Below, piece by piece: positions 22,831-32,843 of a stretch of 64,000 bases of DNA (within the stretch, counting starts at the first letter, position 1; each line of letters starts with the position of its first letter). Source of the stretch: Paraescarpia echinospica. Its lineage: Eukaryota > Annelida > Polychaeta > Sabellida > Siboglinidae. The position numbers and the translations under genes are program-made. The DNA is taken from positions 29,341,531-29,405,530 of the forward strand of contig CM034544.1 of the NCBI GenBank assembly GCA_020002185.1, read 5' to 3'. Below the pieces are notes generated by a model. The model saw only the letters and a program-made list of their open reading frames with translations, was not told the DNA's origin and did not search any database.

Positions 22831-24035
22831 TTAGAGAAACTTGGCAAGAATGTTGGGGTGCGTCACTTCCGGTGTGGCGTAGGTGGGCAAGAATCCACTG
22901 AGCGTAGATGGCTGTGATCGAATGGAAAACCATGCAGCTATCTTGAGCAGAATATCTGCTGTTCAATACATCGAAATAGAAACAAGAGCACGAACTTTAT
23001 TTCAGCTTTGGCGGTAGATCAGTATTCCAGGTAGGCTGCATCAGTTTTCGCATTCTATTCCAGGCTAATATTGGTGTCGTGGGACATAAGTTATGCACAG
23101 GAATACGGAGTCAACCAGCTGTGGTCTAGTGAGGACATCGAGAGTATGCTACAAGGGAAGCTGCTTTTATGAAAAAAACATGCCGTTCTGTGATAGTGGC
23201 AACGCCGGTTTGTACTTGCCCTATTCCACCCACTGTTTTGGATATGCCCTTCCATTTATTTAAGAGCTGTTATTTCAATGAATAGGTTCGTTTTAGAAAC
23301 AACTTTCCAACATTTATTTATTTATGAGATCAATACAAATCGTATTGTTAATCAGACGAACGCATACGACAGTGAAGTGTACGGATAAATTATGTCATGC
23401 CACACACCAACGATGTAAACTACGTTTTTTCACTTTAGTGATTTTGAGTAATGGTCGTTCTTATGTGTTTTAGAAAAAAAACAGCCGACTAAATGCGCCA
23501 GGTGTATGACGAGCAAAATGTAGTCTTTAATGATAATAGCAGACGTCATACATACGTAAATTCGATTTTCACGAAAGGTAGTCAGACATCTGTTTCAAAT
23601 AAACAACTATTATTATGTTTAAATATTGCGCAGAGTCTGAAAACATGAACGAAATGCTTTGTTCCCGCAAGTCACTAAATTTATGTAATAAAAACTGAAG
23701 TCGACCGGACCGAAATTTTATATCAACTATGACAAAATGCCACCAATAAATAATATGGGCTGAACCGAAGTCAAAGCCAAAAAAACAACAGCAAACAGTC
23801 TGCATTGTATTCAGTTCCTTCGAAGGTTTCTCGTCAGACAGGACTTGCTTAAAGGACCTGTTACCGCATTTCGAACGTTGCACTTAACTATAGTGTAATT
23901 AACCAGTAAATGTGGTTGTTCTGCAAATTTGGCCAGATTCTGTGGAAATGATAGTAAGCTCGAATAAGAAATTTACAGGAACATTACAGAGACATGCGTA
24001 ATACTACTTATGCTCTTTCAGCCTTGTGGGTTGAA
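22831..24035. other. Non-coding stretch
   Basis: No gene supported. ORFs here lack splice context or recognisable motifs. Confidence 0.45.
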
Positions 24036-24039
24036 CCAA

Positions 24040-24592
24040 ACGTGTGCGTGTGCGTGTGCGTGTGCGTGTGCGTGTGCGTGTGCGTGTGCGTGTGCGTGTG
24101 CGTGTGCGTGTGCGTGTGCGTGTGCGTGTGCGTGTGCGTGTGCGTGTGCGTGTGCGTGTGCGTGTGTGTGCGTGTGTTGTGTGTGTTGCGTGCGTGCGTG
24201 TGCATATGCGCGTGCGTGTGCGTGTGCGTACGTGCGCGTACATGCGTGTACGTGCGTGTACGTGCGTGTACGTATGTGCGTGCGTGTGTGCGTGCGCGTG
24301 CGTGAGCGTGCGTGTACGTACGTTCGTGTACATAGGTACGTGAGTACGTGCGTGTACTTGCGTGTACGTGCGTGTACTTGCGTGTACTTGCGTGTACTTG
24401 CGTGTACTTGCGTGTACTTGCGTGTACTTGCGTGTACTTGCGTGTACTTGCGTGTACTTGCGTGTGCGTGCGCGTGCGCGTGCGCGTGCGCGTGCGTGCG
24501 GGCGTATACGTGCGTGTACGTGCGTGTACGTGCGTGTACGTGCGTGTACGTGCGTGTACGTGCGTGTACGTGCGTGTACGTGCGCGTGCGTG
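24040..24592. repeat. GT/CG-rich compound satellite
   Basis: A (GTGTGC)n block at 24041-24165 is followed by blocks of GTGCGTGTAC and TTGCGTGTAC type. It ends 20 bases before the signal-peptide exon of the chitin-binding gene. Alternating purine-pyrimidine throughout, so Z-DNA prone. Open frames on both strands arise from the repeat. Confidence 0.95.
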
Positions 24593-24611
24593 TTTTTCTT
24601 TATTTTCCCAG

Positions 24612-25370
24612 ATCTATCAAGATGAACAAGCTGCTTGTCGCCATTTTTTTTCTAGTCGCCTGCGTAGCTAGTACGATGAGTAAGTCACACTCTTCTGTGT
24701 CGTGAACACAACCAGCAACGTATACAAGTAAAGGTCAAATGTGAAGAGGCGAATCTTTGATTTTCAAGATTTAGTTGACGAAAGTTAAATTTGTTTCTAA
24801 ATGTAGTCTTGCTGTTAGTCATAATGCCATCAGTACATAGCTTGTTCCAATCGTGAGAGAGAATACCTTTAAATGAAGTCGATTTAAACTGCACTGTCCG
24901 ATCGAGATGCTGTACATTACGAAATTCAGGGCTGATTAAGCATCCATGATACGATGTGTTGACTGGCTGTGATACCAACTAACTATGAATGGAAGGTGCA
25001 TCGGTTAGTACAATTAATTATCGCTAGAACCTGTGGCGTAGTTATGATTTTGCACGAGGGAAGCAAGCGTAATCACTCACTGCTTTTTCATCGCTAAAAT
25101 ATACAGCACGAAGTCAAACAATTGCTAATGGCGGTCATGAACCTGTGTCCCAAAATATGTGAATGCCCGACTGGACACCGTGCTATCGCCAGTTGTCACG
25201 AACTTCCGAACGGCAAGTACCAACCCTGCTTCAACTGCTGCAAGAAGTACGTCGTATGCATTAACGGTATAGGCAGTTACGGTTCGTGCGATCCGGACAA
25301 AGTGTGGGATGACTATCAGAAGGCGTGTGTATGGTGGTCTTACTCGTGCAAATGGGTTCCGTGCCACTAA
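24612..25370 (+). CDS. Small secreted chitin-binding (CBM14/peritrophin-A-like) protein
   Basis: Two coding exons. Exon A (24612-24679) follows the acceptor TTTTCCCAG, has ATG at 24622 and encodes the signal peptide MNKLLVAIFFLVACVAST; it ends at a GTAAGT donor at 24680. Exon B (about 25114-25370) restores frame if it starts after AAG at 25111-25113, and ends with TAA. It encodes a cysteine-rich domain: CPKICECPTGH, then CHELPNGKYQPCFNCCKKY, VVCINGIGSYGSC, DPDKVWDDYQKAC and a final C-x6-C. Spacing and the LPNGxYxxCxNCxKxYxVCxNG...C...VWDDxxKAC pattern fit CBM14, with extra Cys at both ends. Predicted length about 104 residues, extracellular, chitin-binding. The acceptor has a weak pyrimidine tract, so the join is the least certain part. 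A polyadenylation-like AATAAA lies near 25894. No other domains seen. Confidence 0.75.
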
Positions 25371-26028
25371 AAAGTAGACATTTGGCCAACAGTAAGTACG
25401 ACAGAAAATATGTTTTCGGAAAACTGTTATACTCTGTTGTTAAAAAATAGAGTAACCTTTTTCAAATGTATTGTAAATGCATTTAGTTATATTTATATGG
25501 TTTGGAATCAGATTACTTTGCTGCAGTAATAATAATCGTTGTTGTTGTTAAAGATAATCGACCCTCGTAGTTGTAGACCTTTGATTCTGCTGAAATGTTA
25601 TCAATTTCGATTTCGAGATAAATAACTGGCGCTACCTTGCAAAGGTATGAATTTTTATAAGGACAGCAAAACAGAAAACAAAACCGTTATAATTTCTTAT
25701 TTCGAAAAACAATTTACTTAAATTTATTACTATAGTTTATATAAATGCTCTACGTCAAATAACACTAAAGGTAGTTGAGTTTGTTGTATATGTTTGTATA
25801 TGTGATCATTTAAGACAATGACAGTTAACCAATAACTCACACAAAAACGCACAGACTATTTCCTAACATTCAGAATATTACTGTATTTCATCAGAATAAA
25901 CAAACTATTTTGTAGAATATATATAAAAGTGTTATTATAATAGAATTTGCTTGCACTGGAATTAAAAGTATAAGATGCTATCAAGATATATTACATAGTA
26001 TTGACGATTTATTTTGACATTAAACATA
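25371..26028 (+). other. Probable 3' UTR and flank of the chitin-binding gene
   Basis: AT-rich; contains AATAAA near 25894 and then the left boundary of the gypsy element. No ORF supported. Confidence 0.4.
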
Positions 26029-26319
26029 TGTAGAGAATTTAGAATAATAACGCACATGGTATCAATCTTCTCAATTGTTGGATGTTGTACAGGCTCCGAA
26101 AAGCCAATTTATATGCAAATGACTATAGCTGGGGTGGGGGATTTGTTTACATTTGAGGCCATCTGGTTTTAGGGAGGCGAGAGCCCTATACAGAGGGCCT
26201 TTGTTCAGAAGGTTACTATAAGTTCACTGGCACCCTGACAAGATTTCTAGAGACCCGTAGACTTTGGGAATGACATAACTAAAGGGTCAGCGTCTCACCC
26301 AAGGCTATGGTTTTAGCAG

Positions 26320-26327
26320 TATAAATA
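26320..26327 (+). promoter_or_regulatory. LTR TATA box
   Basis: TATAAATA about 290 bases into the LTR; transcription would start some 25-30 bases downstream, giving U3 of about 320 bases. The same motif lies in the 3' LTR. Confidence 0.6.
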
Positions 26328-26461
26328 AGGGGGATTTGTGGATAATCGAGGCGACTACTGGGGCACACTGCCGGAGGAACGTTTCTCGTGAAGCACTGTC
26401 ACCGAGCGCCCTGCGAGAAGTACTCAGACTCTCGCAGTGCAATCAGTTATTCGCAGACTCG

Positions 26462-26467
26462 GTGAGT
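26462..26467 (+). promoter_or_regulatory. Candidate 5' splice site in R/U5
   Basis: CTCG then GTGAGT, a near-consensus donor downstream of the presumed start. It could join to the acceptor at 32841-32842 to make a short mRNA for the third ORF. Inferred; not proven. Confidence 0.35.
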
Positions 26468-26635
26468 AACTCGGTTGCTGTATATAAGCCGCCGCCGTCT
26501 GACTTATCGTTCTGACACCTAGAATTCGGTTGCTGTATATAGGCCGCCGCCGTCTGACCTATCATTAGTACGACCGAGTGAGTGAACGTGTGCCCGTACG
26601 CTTCCCTGCCGACCGCTCGACGCAAACGCTACAAT

Positions 26636-26652
26636 TGGTGGTAGCCGGGGTG
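26636..26652 (+). other. Candidate primer-binding site
   Basis: TGGTGGTAGCCGGGGTGGG begins three bases after the LTR. It has the TGG expected to pair with a tRNA 3' CCA; continuation as GGGAT resembles a T-arm complement. The tRNA identity is not assigned. Confidence 0.55.
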
Positions 26653-26837
26653 GGATTTCAATTTAGGTATACCCGACCGTATTCCTCTACGTTTCGTAGT
26701 AACGGTTTCGGATATTCTATTTTGTACATCCTATTTAAAAAGAATACACACGGGCTACGTTTACTCGCTTCAGATAGAATAAAGTAGGATAGATTAGTGA
26801 GAAGTTAATTCTCTGGTGGCAGCGAAATATTGGCGAA

Positions 26838-28862
26838 ATGTCAACACAGGGTGATGATTCCTCAGTGACTGATGCTTATCTTCGGGACACTGAGCGGACT
26901 CAGGATCAACACAGCGAGGTTCTGTTACGATTCCTCCCTAGGGAGCAGGTGCAGTCGTCTACCAGGTCAGAAGTAGACAGGTCTATACAGGAGGCTAATG
27001 TTGCAGAGAAGCAGCATGCATTAGTGACTCTGAGGGATAGAAAGGCTAGTCTGGATGAGAGATTGTCAAAGAAAAAATGGCAGGAGGAGCAGTTGAGATT
27101 GGAGAGGGATCAGTTGAGATTGGAGATGGATCAGTGGAAAGTAGAAAATGATCAGTTGACATGGGAAGAAGGTCTATTGTTAACGGCAATTAGTAGATCT
27201 GAGCTCGAAAGCTCAGTGCTAGAACTATTTCCCGAAACTTGCGCAAGTGTGAGCACTCGAAACCGAGCGCAATCTCGGTTTGAGGACAGCAGAGAAACTG
27301 TTCGGCTCTCACCTGATCGCAAGGACAATGATCCGAGGCCATGTTATAGTGTTGCTACCGTGGGGCAGACCTCGGTAGCATTGGAATCGCAGGCGTGTGA
27401 TACGTCCGATAATCTGATGTGTGATCAACGGGGCGCCGACATGAAATATGTCCCGTCACCCTTGATTACTGCATCCCCGGAAAAGATCCCCATGGGTGGT
27501 TTGGCCGGAACACTGCCAAAACATGTTAGCAGGCCAAGTCACGAACCTGTAAACTTTACAGGAGTCTATCGTGAAACTCCATTTGATGTAGGACAGGTAG
27601 GGAAATATGGCTGGGAAGCTGGACCCAACCGAATTGTTCCACAACCTCAGATACCGGCGTCGAGTTATTCTCGGCGTTATCAAACCCCAATGGGTGTGGA
27701 CGGTTCGTTATCGGGTCACGAGACGCGCGGTCCAGGAAAGGACCAGCCGATGGTTACCGCCTACCGTCCTGTGTATGACACGGGCCGGAGGGAGGCTCAT
27801 TGTGGCCAGCGCAGGGAGCTCCAGACAGACGGCTGGCCCGTTAACGACCGTTGGGGTAGTAGACAGGATTATGCAACTAACAACACGGCAGGTCAAGTGG
27901 TGTCACATCTACCTAGCGTTAAGGTCTCCGTGCCAACTAGTCAGGTCAACGCACCAAAACCCAAGAGCCCGGCGTTGTATGATGGCAAGAGTAGCTGTCG
28001 TGATTACCTGGTTCAATTCGAAATGGTTTCGGAATTGAACAGGTGGGACGAAGCTACTCGTGCTTTGGAGCTAGCCACCAGCTTACGTGGGCAGGCTCAG
28101 GGTGTGTTGAGTGACCTGGAGGCCCCGGACAGGGTCAACTACGAAACATTAGTACGGGCCCTGTTAAACCGTTTCGAGCCAGAACACCAGTCAGAAGCGT
28201 TTCGGGCTCAAATGAAGGCTCGGCAACGCCGGAGAGGTGAACCACTTGCCGAATTAGCTCAAGATATAAAGCGTTTGGTACGAAAGGCGTACCCTGATGC
28301 CAGCGCCGATGTGAAAGAGGCGTTGGCTTGTGACGCGTTCACAGATGCTGTGGGTGACGCGGACATGGAGTGGACGATTTTCCAGGGAAAACCAAAAGGG
28401 GTTGACGACGCGTTAAGACTGGCACTCGAATATGAGGCTTTCCAAATGGGTCGGTCTCGAAGAGTGGGCCAAAAATACGCGTTGCGTTCCACACGCCACA
28501 CTAAAGGGAATGATTGTGAAATGGTTGGGGGTGATAGCAATAGTTCCGGCAGCCATGACGTTGCAACGATGTTGCAACATATGGCTGAACGAATTTCTCT
28601 GGTAGAGACAAGGATAGATCGTTCTCATACGCCAGCGGAGCGTGGAGCCCCTGGAGTCCGTAAGACAGGGTGGCATAGAACAGAGAATTGCCACGAATGC
28701 GGGAACCCTGCTCATGGGCGACTTAGTGAAAGGTGTCCCGTGAAAAGGCGGGCCTCGGAACAGAGTAGCCAGAGAAAAACGTATCTGGAGGTGTCGAGCC
28801 GAAAGCAACAGAGACCGTATGAGTGGAGGCAGGACGTTCGAAACTCGGGAAATTTAAATTAG
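26838..28862 (+). CDS. gag: Gypsy Gag polyprotein
   Basis: 674 codons from ATG (preceded by TATTGGCGAA) to TAG. Residues about 45-105 are a charged, Gln/Glu/Arg-rich coiled-coil segment (RDQLRLEMDQWKVENDQLTW). The middle is Pro/Ser-rich. Residues about 370-540 hold a capsid-like region (YDGKSSCRDYLVQFEMVSEL, YETLVRALLNRFEPEHQSEA, FRAQMKARQRRRGEPLAELA). A zinc knuckle follows near residue 615 (CHECGNPAHGRLSERC), with the spacing CX2CX4HX6C instead of the usual CX2CX4HX4C. The last codons overlap pol, and the slippery heptamer lies at the very end. The frame is completely open, consistent with a young copy. It forms the virus-like particle core and packages RNA. Confidence 0.9.
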   Translation: MSTQGDDSSVTDAYLRDTERTQDQHSEVLLRFLPREQVQSSTRSEVDRSIQEANVAEKQHALVTLRDRKASLDERLSKKKWQEEQLRLERDQLRLEMDQWKVENDQLTWEEGLLLTAISRSELESSVLELFPETCASVSTRNRAQSRFEDSRETVRLSPDRKDNDPRPCYSVATVGQTSVALESQACDTSDNLMCDQRGADMKYVPSPLITASPEKIPMGGLAGTLPKHVSRPSHEPVNFTGVYRETPFDVGQVGKYGWEAGPNRIVPQPQIPASSYSRRYQTPMGVDGSLSGHETRGPGKDQPMVTAYRPVYDTGRREAHCGQRRELQTDGWPVNDRWGSRQDYATNNTAGQVVSHLPSVKVSVPTSQVNAPKPKSPALYDGKSSCRDYLVQFEMVSELNRWDEATRALELATSLRGQAQGVLSDLEAPDRVNYETLVRALLNRFEPEHQSEAFRAQMKARQRRRGEPLAELAQDIKRLVRKAYPDASADVKEALACDAFTDAVGDADMEWTIFQGKPKGVDDALRLALEYEAFQMGRSRRVGQKYALRSTRHTKGNDCEMVGGDSNSSGSHDVATMLQHMAERISLVETRIDRSHTPAERGAPGVRKTGWHRTENCHECGNPAHGRLSERCPVKRRASEQSSQRKTYLEVSSRKQQRPYEWRQDVRNSGNLN

Positions 28863-31198
28863 CTGATGTCGAGGTCCAGACATCAGCTAATAGACTTTCC
28901 GGGGAGACCAATGTAGGAAAGACCTCTGATTACTATGATAGCCTGTATGTGATGCTTTCCTTGTATGGAATTAGCATAAATTGCTTAGTAGATACCGGAT
29001 CTACAATGACTGTTTTAAAGAAACAGTATTATGACTCCCTTCCCGAAGATCAGCGCCCCCCTTTACGAGCCTGTCACGGCCGACTGCGAATGGCAGACGG
29101 CAGCGAAGTGTCCGTGATAGGGGAGGTGGATATCTCTGCGTCCATAGACTCGCAGATTATCACGCTGAAAATGTATGTCGCTATCATAGAGGCAGCGGCC
29201 ATTATGGGGATGGATTTCTTCAGAAACCATGGTTGTATGGTTGATATGAGAGATGGTACTATTTGTATCAACGGGCAATATCACGAATGTGTCAAAACCA
29301 CAGACAATAGGAAGATCGCTCAAATTACACTGAAAGAAACAACGGTTGTTCCCCCTCTCAGTGAAATGATCCTGCAGGGAACGATTGCGGAAATGCCAAA
29401 TTTCTCAGAAAGTATGGTAGAACCTAGCCCAAAATTCCTAAGATGCAATCGAGTGGTGTTGGCTAAAGCGGTTATTAACCCGCAACAGTCACTGGTTCCG
29501 CTTCGAGTGCTGAACTTAAGTGACCGGCCAACCACACTGTATCGAAACACTGTCCTGGCAACGTGTGAACCCATACTGGCAATTATCAAATTGCCCGAGG
29601 CACAGCGGGTGAGGAGACTCGCCGTCCAGCCAGAAGGCCTGGCTGGCGACCGTGCGGAGCCGGATCCCCCGTCTGGGTTACCTAATCACCTGAGGGAATT
29701 GTGGGAGGCTGCCCCTGATAGCCTGACCCAACAGCAGCGGGTGGTAATTGAACAGCTATTAGCGAAACATGCTACTGTCTTTGCCAAGTCTAACGATGAC
29801 ATGGGACGCACCAATGTCGCCACGCATAAAATAAACACAGGAGTCGCCGCTCCTGTAAAGCAGCCCCCAAGACGGGTTGCTTTGTCACTTCGGGCAGAAG
29901 CTGAGGCAGAGGTTAAACGCATGCTGGACATAGGAATAATCCGACATTCGGTCAGTCCCTGGGCCGCCCCGGTCGTATTAATCAGAAAGAAGGACCAGTC
30001 GGTGCGGTACTGTATCGACTACAGACGTCTGAATAGTATCACCGTCAAAGATAGCTATCCTCTGCAACGAATCGATGACTCGATGGAGGCTCTCTAGGGT
30101 GCCCATTTCTTTTCCACGATAGATTTATTCTGCGGGTACTGGCAAGTCGCTATGGATCCAGACGACGCGAAGAAGACAGCCTTCTGCACTAGCAATGGGG
30201 GACTCTATGAATTCACAGTTATGAGTATGGGTTTGGTTTCGGCTCCTGCCACGTTCGAACGCTTGATGGAGCGAGTGTTGGCGGGGTTACATTGGAAAAC
30301 ATGTCTGATCTATTTGGATGACGTAATTGTGTTCAGTAACACCTTCGAAGACCACGTATCCAGACTAGACGACGTTCTAGCATGCATCGGCAAAGCAGGC
30401 TTAAAGGTATCCCCGAAGAAGTGTAGTCTCTTCCAAGAGAAAGTAAACTTTTTGGGACATGTCGTTTCTAAACAAGGAATTTCCACAAACCTGACGAAAG
30501 TAGCTGCTGTAAAAGACTGGAAAACTCCTAGCAATGTTCGAGAGGTTCGCAGTTTCTTGGGACTGTGCAGCTACTACCGGAAATTCGTGGGGGGATTTGC
30601 TGACATCGCTAGGCCATTACATCACCTGACTGAAGCGGAAAGACCATTTGTATGGTCCCGCGAATGTCAGCAGGCGTTCGAGATGCTGAAAAGCAAACTC
30701 ACTTCCGCACCCATACTGGGGTATCCGGTGTCACACACTCCGTATACCTTAGATACGGATGCAAGCGGGGTAGGAATCGGTGCTGTGCTGTCCCAGATAC
30801 AAGATGGGGTCGAACGAGTTATATCATATTTCAGTCGTGTCCTGACGAAGGAAGAACGTCGGTACTGTGTAACCCGCCGGGAATTGTTGGCGGTTGTGGA
30901 GACTGTGAAACATTATCATCATTATGTTTACGGGACCCCTACTAAAGTGCGCACAGACCATGGTGCCCTGCGGTGGCTAATGGGGTTCAAGAATCCAGAG
31001 GGGCAAATGGCTCGTTGGTTGGAAGTCACAGGGACTTACAACTTAGAGATACAACATCGCCCTGGTAGAAAACACGGCAATGCTGATGCCCTTTCTGGGG
31101 GCATCAGCATGCGAGAAACCAGGCTGACTGTGGTTGTGCCTGCCCTAATGACACCCCAGCGACAAATGTCGTTGATGAGTGCCAGGTCCGAGTTGTAG
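28823..31198 (+). pseudogene. pol: Gypsy Pol: protease, reverse transcriptase, RNase H
   Basis: Reached by -1 frameshift from gag; the frame is open from 28823. The aspartic protease has DTGS at 28991-29002 (CLVDTGSTMTVLKK). The linker is followed by RT: GIIRHSVSPWAAPVVLIRKK, VRYCIDYRRLNSITVKDSYP, then a TAG at 30095-30097 within the MEAL-stop-GAHFFSTIDLF segment, the same frame continuing through motif A (FSTIDLFCGYWQVAMDP), FTVMSMGLVSAPATFERLME, and catalytic YLDD at 30311-30322. RNase H has YTLDTDASGVGIGAVLS, and the domain ends HRPGRKHGNADALS. A frameshift at about 31095-31103 then separates RNase H from integrase. One nonsense change plus one indel are the only lesions seen. Confidence 0.9.
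28850..28891 (+). promoter_or_regulatory. Programmed -1 ribosomal frameshift signal
   Basis: A AAT TTA at 28850-28856 lies in the gag zero frame as X XXY YYZ, four codons before and including the gag stop region. A perfect 13-bp stem follows (28858-28870 with 28879-28891; arms ATTAGCTGATGTC and GACATCAGCTAAT) with loop GAGGTCCA. The pol frame is -1 relative to gag and is open across the site (reading KLADV after the slip). The heptamer is a known retroviral type (as in Rous sarcoma virus gag-pol). The spacer to the full stem is only one base, so the lower stem may need to melt. Confidence 0.8.
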
Positions 31199-32673
31199 GG
31201 ACCCACGGACAGGCTGGTGACGCCGCTGGCAACCCACCACATGAACCCTACACACTTGGGCAGAACTGGATAGAGCCATGGTCTCATGATGATCTGAGAG
31301 AGTGGCAACATAAGGATCGGGACATTAGTCAAGTGCTGGGGTGGAAACAGAGTGGACGTCGCCCAGACTGGTCAGAAATGCGTGCAGAAGGAATTTCCCT
31401 GCGACGCTATTGGTCGATGTGGAGCGAAACTGAGATCCATAACGAAGTCCTTTACAGACGCTGTGGCATTGACGGACAGCCAGAGCCTAAGTTACGATTA
31501 GTGGCTCCGAAAGAGATCAGGGAAGTGTTGTTTAAACACATCCATCAGAATAGAATGGCGGGGCATTTTGGAGTGAAGAAAACCTTGTTTAATGTCAAAC
31601 TTAGGTTTTGGTGGGCAGACATTCTGGCAGATGTGACTAGGTGGTGTCACGAGTGTCGTCCGAGTCAGTTCCCTAACGTACGCACTGGTCGTGGTCGGGC
31701 AGCTCTGAGACAAGATCCTGTGGGATCTCCGCTCGAGCGCATAGCAATGGACATTCTTAGTCTGCCAGTCGAGTCACAGGCCGGAAATACTTGCATCCTT
31801 GTCGTATCGGAGTACTTTACGATGTGGACCGAAGCATTTGCCCTGCCAGACCACAAAGCCATCACCGTGGCAGACACTCTTGTCACCGAAGTGTTTCTAA
31901 GATACGGTACACCTCGTGTAATTCACTCTGATCAAGGGCGTGAATTCCAATCAGATTTGATGAAGGAATTGTACGCATTACTGGACATTCAGCAGACACG
32001 TACCGCCCCATATCGTCCACAATCCGATGGCTTGGTCGAACGCCTAAATCGGACGATTTTAGCTATGCTATCGAAGCTATCGGCGGATAATCCGGGGGAT
32101 TGGGACGACCATCTGCCATATGTCATGTGCGCGTATCGAGCCACCATCCACCAAAGTACGGGGTCGAGCCCAAACCGACTCATGTTGGGCAGGGAGATCA
32201 CTTTCCCAATCGACCTCATGCTTACACCACCAGACCAACTGGGCGAATACTGCTGTCAAACAGAGTACGCCGAGTGGCTACGAAATGCGATGCAACACAA
32301 TTTCGAGCTAGCTCGAAGTTATCTCGGGAAAGCCGCAAGTAGGCAGAAACGCTATTATGATAAACGCGCCAAAGACCGCATGTTTAAAGTAGGGGACTGG
32401 GTACTAAGGTTCTACCCTCCATCACAAGGGCAGAACAAACTGGCATTCCCCTACACGGGGCCATACCTTGTTACCAGCCACCCTGGGGAAGTGACGTACA
32501 CAATTCAGCGTTCTTCCAGGTCAAAACCCATAACGGTCCACATGGATGACCTGAAGAGTTACTGCGGCTCAGATACGCCACCCAACTGGCTGCTCTCAGA
32601 GCCAGATGAGGAGCTTACCTCCAGGCCGCGCTTAGACGACCCGGCGTCAGACAGTGAAGTGGGGGTAGTATAA
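31104..32673 (+). CDS. pol: Gypsy Pol: integrase
   Basis: Open frame continuing from about 31104 (ADCGCACPNDTP, LGQNWIEPWSHDDLREW) through the integrase. The HHCC zinc-binding region is at about 31540-31660 (HIHQNRMAGHFGVKKT ... WCHECRPSQ). The core has D at MDILSLP (about 31749), D at IHSDQGREF (about 31927) and E at DGLVERLNR (about 32038), so the DDE triad is complete. The C-terminal part has VGDWVLRFYPPSQGQNKLAF and PYTGPYLVTSHPGEVTYTIQ, a GPY/F module. It ends TAA at 32671-32673 after an acidic tail. It inserts the cDNA into chromosomes. Catalytically complete by eye but out of frame with RNase H. Confidence 0.9.
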
Positions 32674-32830
32674 GGGGAGGAGACACCGGCAGGGACATGC
32701 CCTGAGGTCCCCTTGGCTAGTTACATAGAGAGAAGAGGGAAACGGCTCCGTCAACCACCCAGGAGATTTGGGTGGGAGCAATGAACTGATAATTGTAGAA
32801 CAGTAGTATGTAGTCGTCTAAAAATAGGAA

Positions 32831-32842
32831 TCTTAATTGCAG
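32831..32842 (+). promoter_or_regulatory. Candidate 3' splice site before the third ORF
   Basis: TCTTAATTGCAG ends one base before the ATG at 32844. The position suggests expression of the third ORF from a spliced RNA, as env is expressed in gypsy-like elements and retroviruses. Inference from position and consensus. Confidence 0.45.
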
Positions 32843-32843
32843 A

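Larger units (their letters stand above)
26029..26633 (+). repeat. 5' LTR
   Basis: Begins TGTAGAGAATTTAGAAT and ends CGCAAACGCTACA. It contains TATAAATA at 26320, a GTGAGT donor-like site at 26462 and an internal diverged duplication (CGGTTGCTGTATATARGCCG at about 26471 and 26526). Confidence 0.97.

Noticed and set aside
24010..24705. 231-codon plus-strand ORF ending in a signal-peptide-like stretch
   Set aside because: It reads the GT array straight through the splice acceptor into exon A of the chitin-binding gene; the repeat part is not coding.
26443..26625. 60-codon minus ORF present identically at 34243-34425
   Set aside because: It lies in both LTRs and is antisense to U5; duplicated only because LTRs are duplicated.
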